NCBI RefSeq assembly: GCF_040802235.1
Contig: NC_133167.1
Location: 46,926,001 to 46,990,000 of the forward strand
Reading direction: 5' to 3'
Length of the DNA: 64,000 nt
Source of the DNA: Manis javanica
Taxonomy: Eukaryota; Chordata; Mammalia; Pholidota; Manidae
A program made the position numbers and the translations under genes. Of this stretch, positions 8,243-18,140 are shown in pieces (position 1 is the first letter of the stretch; every line of letters starts with the position of its first letter). The notes below the pieces were generated by a model. It made no database searches. It saw only the letters and a program-made list of their open reading frames with translations, and was not told the origin of the DNA.

Positions 8243-9926
8243 GCCTATGCCTGTCCGTTTCAATGCAGCCGTTTTTCCGCGCTTTTTCACTACCAATACT
8301 AGTATGAACTTGCCCTACTTAGTTAAAGACACCCTAGTAGCTCCCCTGGGAGAAAACCGATCCTTCGTAACTAATGGGTCATTATGCTTCACCACTCAGA
8401 ATCTAGCTGGCTGTATCTCCCTGAAACGGAGGAAATACGGATGGTTCAGTGACATAATTCTAGAGGCCAGTAGCCTCCCCGTTATGTCAGCTAAATTTGA
8501 AGGGCCTAATAAGGAAGGGAGCCCGTCCTATAAGAACATGACTATCCACCAGATGGTTCTCTGGATCAATGGCACATTTGTACACTCTCCCAGGAACAAT
8601 TCCACCAACAGGCCTCGTCAACCCAAATATGCCTCCCATTGTGTGGGCGACTATGAGGGAGAGCTGTGGCCCTGGACTGACTGTCAGTCAACTGTAGTAA
8701 CGTGGGCAACTGAGAGGCAGGAGTTTACCATCTCCCCAAATATGGAGGGACGGCCAGCCAATGAGGCTTGGTGGCCAGTAAAGGTGCTCGAAGGCGAGTT
8801 TCGTCAGCAGCTGAGCATGAACCCCTTCCATAAATGGATGCTGTGTGGAGTCAATGGCTCGTGTACCGACCTCTCCCCCTTTTCCGCCCTCCAGGGTGGG
8901 GGAATCGGTGTAAAAAATATCACCTTTTGGTGCGAGAATAACCACATGCGCGCACACTGGAACATGATCATGACCCATAACAACGAGAACTACACGTGTT
9001 CAGCAAAATCAGGTCCAGAGTCACCTAATTCCCTTTTTCCACCTTCTCCAGTATGCGTATACCCCCCATTTCTGTTTATCTTATCCAATAGTAGCTTTGA
9101 CTCCTGCTCCAATGAAACCTGCTTTCTGTCTCAGTGTTGGAATGCGCGTAACTTTACCAATGCTTTGGTAGTCCGCATCCCCCGTTGGGTCCCTGTTCCC
9201 GTAGACGCCCCTAACACCATGACTCTGTTTCGAGAAAGGCGCGATTTCGGTGTTACAGCCGCCATAGTGCTCCTGATCTCCGCGACCGCGGTCGCAGCCA
9301 CCGCCGCTGGTATAGCTTTAGACACCTCCATCAAATCGGCTACAGAGCTCAATAACCTTGCAGCCTCAGTAGCTTCTGCCCTGGACCAACAGTCCACACT
9401 TGATGGCAAACTGAAAGGAGGAATAATGATCCTCAATCAACGCATAGATCTCGTGGAGGAACAAATGGAGGTGCTCTGGCAAATGGCCCAATTGGGATGT
9501 GAGCGGAAATATCGTGCCCTCTGCATCACTAGCATTCAATATAAAAATTTTACACGGGCAGCTAATCTGTCACGAGACCTGTCCCAGTATCTTTCAGGAA
9601 ACTGGTCCCAAGACTTCGATGGGACACTAGAAGAGCTGCGGCGAGAAATTATCCACATCAACTCCACCCGTCTAGATATCTCCGTAGCGGAAGGACTCTC
9701 TTCCTGGTTCCTCAGAGCTCTCTCCCACGTCAAGGAGTGGGCGGGCATGGCTGGGATGGGCGTGTTCCTGCTTGGAGGTCTCATGCTCTTACTCTGGTTG
9801 TTATGCAGACTCCGCAACCAACATAAGCAGGACAAGGTGATCCTTGCTCAAGCCCTAATGGCGATAGACGTTGGCGCCTCTCCCCAAGTGTGGCTCAACA
9901 TGCTTAAGAAGGAAGCTCGGCTTTAG
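8151..9926 (+). CDS. env: Env glycoprotein (SU-TM), betaretrovirus type, intact
   Basis: 591 codons. The ATG at 8151 is followed by a short signal-peptide-like stretch (core [10 protein letters not shown], likely cleaved near residue 19). SU carries many N-X-S/T sites and no CXXC motif. A furin-type RERR at 361-364 precedes a hydrophobic Ala/Val-rich fusion-peptide-like region (365 to about 390). TM has a coiled-coil-like segment and a CX7C loop (C450, C458), which is the beta type rather than gammaretroviral CX6CC. The membrane anchor is about 533-552, leaving a tail of about 39 residues. It would sit in the cell or virion membrane and mediate entry. The gene is expressed from a spliced RNA in related viruses. 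The reading is unbroken, and its start overlaps the end of pol. Confidence 0.93.
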   Translation: MSSLYLLTLLLTLETPTQGVLRWGILSAFPKPMPVRFNAAVFPRFFTTNTSMNLPYLVKDTLVAPLGENRSFVTNGSLCFTTQNLAGCISLKRRKYGWFSDIILEASSLPVMSAKFEGPNKEGSPSYKNMTIHQMVLWINGTFVHSPRNNSTNRPRQPKYASHCVGDYEGELWPWTDCQSTVVTWATERQEFTISPNMEGRPANEAWWPVKVLEGEFRQQLSMNPFHKWMLCGVNGSCTDLSPFSALQGGGIGVKNITFWCENNHMRAHWNMIMTHNNENYTCSAKSGPESPNSLFPPSPVCVYPPFLFILSNSSFDSCSNETCFLSQCWNARNFTNALVVRIPRWVPVPVDAPNTMTLFRERRDFGVTAAIVLLISATAVAATAAGIALDTSIKSATELNNLAASVASALDQQSTLDGKLKGGIMILNQRIDLVEEQMEVLWQMAQLGCERKYRALCITSIQYKNFTRAANLSRDLSQYLSGNWSQDFDGTLEELRREIIHINSTRLDISVAEGLSSWFLRALSHVKEWAGMAGMGVFLLGGLMLLLWLLCRLRNQHKQDKVILAQALMAIDVGASPQVWLNMLKKEARL

Positions 9927-10258
9927 CTTGAGGTAGCTCTTGCACCCTGAGCCCATGTGGCACTGCACCAGGCCCGAGTACCTCAATGCTTAATCACAGC
10001 TTTCTTTAAGAAGCTCATGGTGCAAGAGGGTTGAGAAAAAGGGTCCAAACCCTTTGTACCAAGCGGTCCCAACGCCAGCCAGAGGATGCGAGGCAAAGCA
10101 CTGCAAGAGGTCTTGGACCCCTCTGAGAGGCATGCCTGACTGCATAGGGGTAGATGCCCAGAACCCCTCTCCAAAAAGGGGGCATCAGGAAGTATGATGG
10201 AGGTCAGGCCTCTGTCTCCGCCTCTGCTGGCAAGTTCCGCCTTGAGCTTCTGTTAGAC
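9927..10258 (+). promoter_or_regulatory. Post-env noncoding segment with strong stem potential; possible RNA export element
   Basis: 332 bp between env and the PPT with no credible reading frame. Self-complementary pairs: CTCTTGCACC (9937-9946) with GGTGCAAGAG (10019-10028); AAAGGGT/ACCCTTT around a CCAA loop (10038-10055); and GATGCCC (10153-10159) with GGGCATC (10180-10186), with further C/G runs inside. Simple betaretroviruses keep a constitutive transport element here, and no Rev-like gene is visible. The role is inferred from position and structure only. Confidence 0.45.
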
Positions 10259-10272
10259 AAAAAAGGGGGAGA
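10259..10272 (+). other. Polypurine tract of the class II provirus
   Basis: AAAAAAGGGGGAGA directly precedes the TG of the 3' LTR. It is the plus-strand primer site and defines the left edge of U3. Confidence 0.9.
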
Positions 10273-10606
10273 TGTTGGCAGCCGCGCTCAGAAAATAGCG
10301 CCCCATGCAGGGCAGCCGGAAGGCCCCGAACTTCCTAATGACAAATCATCCCACACCACTAAACTACATGCTAATTGCGCCTTGGCATAAGGACCAATGA
10401 GACCCACCAAATGGTTATGCTAATAAGGCATATGGAGCCACACCAACCAGGTCAGAGCATGAGAACTATATAAGCAAGCCTCTCCTTCCCCTCTGGGTCC
10501 TGCCCAACTCATTTGTTTCACAAAGAGCTGAAGAATAAAGCTTTCTGCAGAAGAATCCTGCTGTTGTTGCATGCTGTTCTTGCCGGCGAGGACAGGGCAC
10601 GCGACA
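10273..10606 (+). repeat. 3' LTR of the class II provirus
   Basis: 334 bp, identical by eye to 2581-2914. TATATAA lies at 10467-10473 and AATAAA (polyadenylation signal for viral RNAs) at 10534-10539. It ends in CA, followed by the right CTCATC duplication. Confidence 0.95.
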
Positions 10607-10612
10607 CTCATC
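10607..10612. repeat. Target-site duplication of the class II provirus, right copy (CTCATC)
   Basis: Immediate right flank of the 3' LTR, identical to 2575-2580. The host sequence here is the class I ERV spacer, which gives the order of insertion. Confidence 0.9.
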
Positions 10613-10744
10613 CTTACTGCGGGGAGTCCTATCAACCCTTTCCTCCCAATCCTCAAGCCCTCACTCCCTTCTCCGCCCCTGTTCAGCAGGAAGCAGCCAG
10701 AGAGAAAGCAACATCCACAACCCCATAGAGGAGAAAGGGGGGAA
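10613..10744 (+). other. Class I ERV spacer, right half, with its polypurine tract
   Basis: Continues the interrupted post-env spacer. It ends with the purine tract AGAGGAGAAAGGGGGGAA (10727-10744), immediately before the TG of the class I LTR. Confidence 0.75.
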
Positions 10745-10993
10745 TGAAGGGCCCCCGCCAGTAAGATGGCAAACTTCCGGCTTCTCTTCGGGGTCCTCGG
10801 TTCCCGCTGGCGCCACCTGAAGCCCAATCACCTCTCGCTCCCCTCCCAATCCCAGCACCTAACCAACAGCCACCAGCCCCGTAGAAGTGACACCTCAATC
10901 AATTCATGCCCCTTCCTATATAACCCAGCACCTTTCCCTAATAAAGCGGAATTCTCCAGTGAATTGCTGCTATATGTCGCTCCTTTCCTTTCA
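10745..10993 (+). repeat. 3' LTR of the class I ERV
   Basis: 249 bp from TGAAGG to TTTCA. TATATAA is at 10917-10923 and AATAAA at 10940-10945. The right boundary is placed at the terminal CA where similarity to the inverted copy at 11537-11785 stops. A longer LTR including the U5-like sequence to about 11150 cannot be excluded. Confidence 0.8.
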
Positions 10994-11150
10994 AAAATAA
11001 TGTCTTCAGCAAGATTTTCCTGGGTCTCTCCTTTGTGTACATATTATTAAAGTTTCATTTATTTTCCTCTTTTAATCTGTCTTATACCAATTTAATTATT
11101 AGACGAGCCAAAAGAACCTAGAAGGGTAGTAGAAAAATTTTTCCTCCCCT
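10994..11150 (+). repeat. U5-like remnant of an LTR
   Basis: The stretch with CTGGGTCTCTCCTTTGTG, TTAATCTGTCTT, a PyPy-rich run and TTTTTCCTCCCC resembles the U5 end of class I mammalian LTRs. It may be an older LTR into which the class I ERV inserted, or an extension of its LTR. Recognition is from memory of the family style. Confidence 0.35.
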
Positions 11151-11536
11151 CTACTTTATTGGAATATGAATATGATCTCTTTTCTAAAAACCAATTTGGG
11201 ACCAATACTGGAAAGTTTCTTTGGTTGAAAGAACCTGTTGTTCATATTCCTCTCAGGTTGCAAAATATTGAGATTTGCAATATTGATAAAATTCTATAAT
11301 TTTATCATCTAATTATTTTTTAATAATTTTGATTCATGCTCAATTCATTTTTTAAGTATTATTTTATCAAGCATTTCATTTCAACATTTATAAATCAAAT
11401 TCTCAGTAAGGATATCCTTGGTGATTTTCAAAAGCAGTGCTATGAAAAGCCTAAGGAAAGTGACCCATGAACCCAAGCATTAAACAAAACTTGAAAAATA
11501 CAGAAGTAAAAGTTTCAGGGAAGCTTGGACTGCTTG
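11151..11536. other. AT-rich spacer between opposed LTRs
   Basis: No gene, RNA or named repeat seen. It contains short AT-rich self-complementary stretches near 11260-11330. Confidence 0.5.
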
Positions 11537-11785
11537 TGAAAGGAAAGGAGCGACACATAGCAGCAATTCACCAGAGAGTTCCGCTTTATTAGGGAAAGGT
11601 GCTGGGTTATATAGGAAGGGGCATGAATTGATTGAGGTGTCACTTCTTCGGGGCTGGTGGCTGTTGGCTAGGTGCTGGGACTGGGAGGGGGGTGAGAGGT
11701 GATTGGGCTTCAGGTGGCGCCGACGGGAACTGAGGACCCCGAAGAGAAGCCGGAAGTTTGCCATCTTACTGGTGGGGACCCTTCA
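11537..11785 (-). repeat. Solo LTR of the class I ERV family, inverted
   Basis: The reverse complement aligns without gaps to 10745-10993. I count about 14 mismatches in 249 bp (about 94% identity). TATA (TTATATA, 11607-11613) and the polyA signal (TTTATT, 11585-11590) are conserved on the minus strand. The flanks GCTTG (11532-11536) and GCCTG (11786-11790) differ by one base and may be a decayed 5-bp target duplication. No PPT or PBS is adjacent, so a solo LTR is the simplest reading. Confidence 0.8.
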
Positions 11786-12355
11786 GCCTGGCTTCTAACA
11801 AAAAATTGAGGGTAGCATAGGAAGGAAACAGGGATTTCACTCAGAGTCCAGGAATAAGAGTTGGTAAAATAGGCTAGATCATCCTTTCTTATATCTGAAA
11901 GAAGCAGCAGGAAAACTAAGCTAGGAAGGTCCAGAAGAAAATAATTAGACATGAGTGTGCCGATCTGTGGGGCAACTTGAGATACCTGAGAAATTTCTTG
12001 ATAGGTGTGGGTAAAATGGAAACATTTCCAGAATATCTCGCCTGGCTTTAGTATATCTGCATATCAATAGGCATTCAGAGGTGGAAAGAAGTATGGCTTT
12101 AGCGCATTTGTATCTTTCCTCAGGGGTGGAGAAGTTCATCTCCATATCAGTGGGTGATTACCCGGGCAACAGAGGGCTTATCTGTACCTGAGATGTGGGG
12201 ATAGGGCCGGGTTGTTGCTGCTTGAGCTGGAGAGAGAGATGGGCTGGACTGCAGTTTTGTGAACAATAAACAGGTTTTAAACTTTATTTCTCCCTTTGAC
12301 TGATTTTGGTTTTTAGAGGTATTTTGCCCTGGGATTTCCTTTCCCCGGACTTACA
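11786..12355 (-). repeat. Possible minus-strand LTR or ERV-derived segment, family not named
   Basis: On the minus strand a TGTAAGTCCGGGGAAAGG start (right end 12355) is followed by an LTR-like, moderately GC-rich stretch with AATAAA-like motifs, then sequence to 11786 with short open readings (minus, 11945-12145 and 11710-11952) that I do not recognise. Too uncertain to call a gene. Confidence 0.3.
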
Positions 12356-12959
12356 GTAGGTTAAGTCAAATTCCAAATGAGCAGGAGGGGTAAAAGTATG
12401 AACAGAGAAAACCAATGATATAAAGCTGAAATTTTATAAACATTTGATGTCCCTTACCCCCATTTTTAGCATTTTCTTTTTCACTGAGTTTTCTCACTCA
12501 TATACCCCAGTTGTTATCCTTAAATTTTTAAAACAATTAAATTTTTTCTTATTATCTAGAATCAATGTGACTGCAAGTCATTTTCCTAAACAAACCAAGA
12601 CACTTAACATGTGTTTACTTCCTTTCTCACAACCTTTCTAACCCACCCATGCTATCTACCACCTGAGTTGATACAGTCTAGGATTTTCATTATATATTAC
12701 TTTTTAGTTTTATGATTGAAATGAATTGAAATTGTACACTACCATCTCCTTGGTTTCTATAATTCAAAGTTTTCTCTTGGATTCATTTTTTTATTGTATT
12801 GTAGTATGTCCTCAAACTTCTTTTCAAATAGTTTCTTGGGTCATACATGTTCTGAATCCTTGTAATATGAAAACATTTTCCCTCCATATTTGAGTGATTG
12901 CTTGGCTATGTATTGAATTGTAGGTTCAAAGCTATTTTTTCTTTGAACTTTGATTTTAG
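12356..12959. other. Non-genic AT-rich stretch
   Basis: No supported feature. Short open readings only. Confidence 0.5.
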
Positions 12960-13440
12960 GGCAATAATGCTTTAATATGCTGTTTTAAATTTTTTCCTGA
13001 AATATAGTTGATAAACAGTATTTTATCTCTTTTAGATGAATAACAGTGATTCAGCAAATATATATTATTAAATGCTTACCCTGATAAGTGTTCTTACCAT
13101 ATGTCACCATACAAATATATTGCAGTATTATTACCTATATTCCCTATGCTGTACTTCCATTCCTGTGACTAATTTATTTTATATTTTGAAGTTTGTACCT
13201 CTTTATCCCCTTCACCTAATTCACCCCACCATGGTAGCCAAGTCTGTTCTCTATTTTTATGAGCCTAATTCTGTTTTGTTTGGTTTTTGTTTTGTTTTGT
13301 TTTTCAGATTCTATATGTAAGTGAAACCAAATATTCGTTTTTTCTGACTTATTTTACTTAGCATAATAGTCTGTAAGACCATCCATGTTTTCACAAATAG
13401 TGGGACTATATGATCCTTTACTTTCTCCATAATTTTGCTT
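12960..13440 (-). mobile_element. L1M-type LINE-1 3' fragment, minus strand
   Basis: It reads as the antisense of an ancient L1 3' region: a GATTCAGCAAATATATATTATT segment, a TTCACCTAATTCACCCCACC-like block, a T/G-rich GTTTTGTTTTGTTTTG run, and the CTGACTTATTTTACTTAGCATAA block followed by TCCATCCATGTTTT-like sequence. The last block is also found in the fragment at 17430-18140. Confidence 0.7.
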
Positions 13441-16400
13441 TACCTTCATGTTTGTAATCCCATAGTTTATATGGCCTTTTCAGAGTGGCTTCTTTTACTT
13501 AGTAATAAACCTCATATTCTTAGGCTTTAAAAATATAAAGTAATGTACAAAATGAGCTTTTCTACTGCAGCTGCACTCTTGCTATATTTTGGCCTTCAGT
13601 CTCCCACTGAACCATGCCATATTTGTAATCTTGACAAGGCTAAGATCAGGGCTAGAGAAAGGATTGGTGATCCAGTGAGGAACAAAATATGTACAAGATT
13701 CTGTATTATGCTGGATAAACTCCTTATACTGCACTAATAATACACCCCCAAATTTCAATAGACTAGATCAAGTGATTTATTTCCTATTCAAACTACATTT
13801 CCTCTGAAGTTCATTGTAGTAACTCAGATGCCAAGATGACATGGCTGTTCCTTGTGTTAAAGGAAATGAGAAAACTTTACAGGGCCTTACACTGGCAATG
13901 AAAGGCTCTGGCCTAGAGTGGCACGCAGTACTACTTCTTAAAGCTCAAGGCCACTAGTCATGTGACCCATCTCACCACATAAGGACTAACAAATGTATTC
14001 TGACTCAGAATGGAGAACTGGGAATATGTGTGAAGAGCAGAAGTGAATAGGCTTATGTATGGTATTTATATGACATCAAAATGGCTACAAATCTGGGGTC
14101 AACAAGTATTTAAAAATATTATATGCTACCATTATTTCCTGGATATTCTCATAGTGACACATATCTTCTATTAAGGTTCATTGTAAATAATGCAAAATGA
14201 TGTGTTTTTATATTATTGTGGAGGCAAAATAATTTTGAGAATCAATGTCATAATATAGAACAATTTTGTAGAATCTTAGAAATAGAAGGAACTTTAGCTA
14301 ATGCACAATTCAATCCAGCTACCTTTAGTTATTGCATACATTTTTATATAGGTACATGCATATTTACACTTGTGTGTATGTGTGTATGTACAGACACAAT
14401 CTGACACAGATATATATACATATGTATATTATATGTTATTGGTATTACTTATTCTTTTAGAATCTTATATATACAAATGTATTCAAAAAATATTAAGTAT
14501 CGTATAAGATGCTCTTCTAAGTTTTCTGGATAAGGTGCCTATTATTTCTATATGATATCTGTTATTAGAAAAAAAACTGATTCTTTGCTCAAATGCAGTA
14601 TGTTTTATCTATGCACAGTCTGGCCTGTTTAAGTAGCCAGGGTAAAAGGACAATGTTGGTTCATCTCCTCTAGCTTGATTGCTATTTCTTGAGTTGATTC
14701 CATTTATTGTCTCAACTAAGTTAATTTTTCATTATGTTCTTATTGCCTACATGCTAGTTTCTTTGCACGTATGCCTAGAACATAGATGGGACTGAAAAAA
14801 AAATTTTGAGTTTAAATATCATTAGTAATAATCTAAAATATTGCAATAAAACATTAAAAAATTAAATGGTAAACTTGAAGATGAAAGTAAAATTTTAGTC
14901 AGAATGAAAGCCATAAAAGTAACTCAAATATAACAAAACCTATCATTTTTTTGTGAGAAAACTAAAACTTTGAGAGAGTTCATTGTTAGTAAATGTCAAA
15001 GGATCTAAAACCAGGTTGATACAATTGCAAAATCTATATTTGTCACTATGACACTTCAACGGAGACAATTCTGAGTGATCACACACTTTCCTCTCCTGAA
15101 CACCGGGAAGACCACATTTCCTAAGTTGCTGGTTGGGACTATATGACTGAATGTGGCCAATGGGATGTGGGTGGAATTCATGCCATGTCTGAGGCCTGGC
15201 CATAAAAGTCATTCTAGGACCCTCTGATTCTCTCTTCCTCTGTCCCAATATCCTCTGAGCTGATGTGTCCTGGGTGGTCCAGCTACAAAATAGTAAAGTT
15301 TCAGTCAGCCTGGGCTTCTCTACTTTACAACAATGCTTACTGGTCATCTAATGAGAGCAAAAACAAAATATTGTTTTTGTTTTTAAGATTCTGGAGTTAT
15401 TTTGTAACTGCAACATACACTAGTCCATCCTGACTAAAACATCCTGTTTAATGTAGTTGAGAGTTTTGCCTGTAATTCAATTATAATCATATAATTTGGG
15501 GACAAAATATCTAAATGGCCAACATAAATAAGAAATAGATCTAGATTTTGGTATAAAACACTGTAAGTACATTAAATACTACTTTATCAAAATACATTGA
15601 TCCTTTTAAGCAGTTAATTGAGAATTTGAGAATATTTAAAAAATATTTTTAATAAAAAATTCAAAGAAGTCCATACTTTAAAGTTTATAAGAACATAGTA
15701 CTAACATACTTTATATTCTAAACTTTATTAATTTTTTCAGAGTTAGAGCAACAGGGTATTAAAACTGGATATTTGCCATTGATAAACTAAGTCTGAAAGA
15801 ATTTTCAAATGTGAAACATCTATAGAATTTTTGGAGAAACTGGCAAAATTCTTTGACATTTATTTATATCCAACCATTAAATACATTGCTCAAATGGATT
15901 GCCAAACCTAATCTGATCCAACATACTTTGTTTGACCTAGTGATCTTTCCATCTTCTAAAGTTATGTCAGTTTTATGACATATCAAGGGAAAGAACTTCA
16001 AGACTTTTCTGCTGGGAAACTGACAGTCTTTTACATAAAAATACTTCCTACATATGAGCTCTCATTTATTATATTAACAGAAAACAGAAGAAAAATTTGC
16101 ATTTTGAATGCTATGGAAAAAGATCCCAAAGTCATCAGTTGCTCTGAGCAACATATTGTACATGTTACCACATGACAATTGAGACACACACTCATTTGTT
16201 AATCTCTGCAGTGGCAGCTCTTACCATTCTGGATGGAACGAACTGTATTCCAAGAAGTTCATTTGAAATAGTTTAAGGGCGATAGTCTTATTATGGCTAC
16301 TGATCAGATCAATTTTCTGCTTTCTTTTGGAATTGTGCAGGTGAACAAGCAGAGCTGCCGCTAGCTTATGAGATGTCTTTATGCAAATTAGAAAAGGCAG

Positions 16401-16810
16401 TCTTCTGGGTGGACAAATTAGAAAGAGGGGCTTCCTGGCAGTGGACTTTGTATGCTACACAAACTCTACAACAGAATGTAATAGTCCTGTGGACATAATT
16501 AAATGAGGTCTTTAAGACTGACAATATATGATATTTATTTAGAGACTATTAATGTGTTAGTTGATTTTGAAAATGTCAGAACATAATTACAAAAACTAGG
16601 TTTCTGTTTCCTTTCTAAGGATTCATGGGTGACATTCATCTCGAATGTTGTTGCTTAGGACAACTCCTGTCATTCTAGTTTGCTCCTTAACTGCTAAGAA
16701 GTTAAAAATCAAATTTTGATCTACTGTGTAGTAGTCAGGACTCTTTGTTGCAGGTGATGTAAACCCAACTCAAACTGACTTGAGGAAAGAGGAAGATGGG
16801 TTCAAAAAGA
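13441..16810. other. Non-genic; simple AT/GT-rich tract and a possible old repeat
   Basis: AT/TG-rich sequence lies at about 14340-14445 (GTGTGTATGTGTGTATGTA then TATATA runs). A moderately GC-rich stretch at 15060-15345 resembles an old interspersed LTR/DNA-repeat style (GGCCAATGGGATGTG), but I cannot name it. An exact octamer ATGCAAAT lies near 16380. No gene seen. Confidence 0.45.
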
Positions 16811-16811
16811 T

Positions 16812-17036
16812 TTCTCAACCTCAGGACAATTGCCATTTGGGGCCAGATGATTCTCTGTTGTGGAGGTGGGGAGGGGAGGTGCGCCCTTTTGTACATTTTA
16901 GGATGTTTAGGAGCATCCCTAAACTCTATCCAATGAATACCAGTAGCACTGCCCCCCAGTATGAAAACTAAAAATGTCTCTGGTCATTGCTAAATATCCC
17001 CTGGGATGAAAATTGTCCCCATTTGAAAACCACTGG
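16812..17036 (-). mobile_element. MER20-type hAT-Charlie relic
   Basis: It starts TTTCTCAACCTC, contains a TAGGATGTTTAGGAGCATCC block, a CCAGTAGCACTGCCCCCCAG block and AATGTCTCTGGTCATTGC, and ends GAAAACCACTG. These follow the order of the MER20 consensus in reverse orientation. It is a nonautonomous DNA transposon remnant. Confidence 0.7.
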
Positions 17037-17429
17037 GTCAAAAATCTAGGTATCGAAATAGCTTTATACTTATACCCAAACAAAAGGGACCCAGGATGGA
17101 TTATTTTCAACCAGCTCAACAGCTCCAGGGGTTGTGGGGTATAAGAAGAGGACCTCTTTCTGTGTATCTCCAGTGAAAATCGGAGGTAGGACTCTCACTG
17201 TCAGAGATTATGTCAGGAGCCTTCCAGGAGCCAGTGGTGGTCAGCCTGACAAACTACAAAAGACAAATGAAGTGCTTATTCCAGGAAAAGAAGGGATGTT
17301 AAGAAGGAAAACCAACAAACGTCTGCTCAGAATGTACATATTTTTTAAACAAATATTTATTGAGTGACTTGTAGGTTCTGGAAATACAATGGTGAACAAG
17401 ACAAACCACAGCCCATGTTAGGCATTTTG
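17037..17429. other. Non-genic; short old repeat piece
   Basis: AAATATTTATTGAGTGACTTG near 17350 resembles a widespread old mammalian repeat piece. Nothing else seen. Confidence 0.35.
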
Positions 17430-18140
17430 CATATTGGGTTTTTTTTCCTATTTTTTTATTGAGGTACATACAGTAAAATGCACAAAACACAGGGTACAGC
17501 TTGATGAATTTTGAGATGTATACACACTCACGTAACCATTGCCCAGATCAAGATACTAAACATTCTCACTAATGTTTTCCCCTTCACCTATTTCATCTGT
17601 GTCTCCACCAACCTCCCCTATGGTAACCACCAGTCTGTTTTCCTCATTTATGAGTCAGTTTCTGTCTTATTTCTTTTCCATATAAGTGGAATCATATGGT
17701 ATTCGTCTTTATCTGACTTATTTTACTTAGTATAATGCCCTCTAGGTCCATCCATTTTGTTGCAAATGGCAAGATTCCATTCTTTATTATGGCTAAGTAA
17801 TAGTCCATGGTATATATGTACCATGTCTTCTCTATCCATTCATCTACTAGTGGACATGTAGGTTGCCTCCCTATTTTGGCTATTGTAAATAAGGTTGCAG
17901 TAAACATAGTAGTGCATATATCTTTTTGAATTAGTAATTTTGTTTTCATTGGGTAAATTCCCAGAAGTGGGATTACTGGATCATATGATTTGCTCTATTT
18001 TTAGTGTTTTGAGAAACCTCTATACTGCTTCCTATAGTGGTTGCACCAATTTGCAATCCCACCAGCAGTGCACAAGGGTTTCCTTTTCTCCACATCCTCA
18101 CCAACTCTAATTTCTTGTCTTGCATATTATTTCTTAATAT
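17430..18140 (-). mobile_element. L1M LINE-1 3' end, minus strand
   Basis: The minus-strand reading of 17692-17949 contains DEWIEKTWYIYTMDYYLAI and NGILPFATKWMDLEGI, the C-terminal signature of L1 ORF2. The 3' UTR follows toward 17430 (ATTGAGGTACATACAGTAAAATG as the antisense). Upstream, AGAAGTGGGATTACTGGATC and CAATCCCACCAGCAGTGCAC are other well-known L1 ORF2 blocks. Stops and frame changes show it is inactive, and it is truncated at the 5' side near 18140. Confidence 0.9.

Larger units (their letters stand above)
2581..10606 (+). mobile_element. Complete, coding-intact class II (betaretrovirus-like, IAP/IAPE-type) provirus with env
   Basis: Seen: two 334-bp LTRs beginning TGTTGGCAGC and ending in CA (2581-2914 and 10273-10606), identical in a line-by-line comparison, and a 6-bp direct repeat CTCATC at 2575-2580 and 10607-10612. 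Between them lie a tRNA-Phe-type PBS, gag, pro, pol and env without stops, and a polypurine tract next to the 3' LTR. Family knowledge: a 6-bp duplication, separate gag/pro/pol frames linked by -1 shifts, dUTPase in pro, a G-patch after protease and a beta-type env define class II ERVs. The LTR start and tRNA-Phe primer point to the IAP group, and the env makes it IAPE-like. Inference: identical LTRs imply a recent insertion, possibly still polymorphic in the species. Confidence 0.93.
1..10993 (+). mobile_element. Outer class I (gammaretrovirus-like) ERV, 5' end outside window, interrupted by a younger provirus
   Basis: Seen: pol remnant (1 to about 700), env remnant (about 711-2357), an env-to-PPT spacer split into 2358-2580 and 10613-10744, a purine tract at 10727-10744 and an LTR at 10745-10993, all on the + strand. 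The env has gammaretroviral hallmarks: a CXXC motif in SU and an immunosuppressive-type heptad region followed by a Cys-Cys pair in TM. The spacer is interrupted at 2580/10607 by the class II provirus. The element is defective: stops, a frame change, and loss of RNase H plus integrase. The 5' LTR, gag and early pol must lie left of position 1 if they exist. Confidence 0.85.

Noticed and set aside
10420..10898. Minus-strand readings up to 135 codons across the 3' LTR and flank
   Set aside because: They cross the LTR/host junction created by the recent insertion, so they cannot be an ancestral gene.
10745..11150. A longer class I LTR ending at about 11150
   Set aside because: The inverted copy stops matching exactly at TTTCA (10993), which is a proper CA end; kept as an alternative in the LTR entry.
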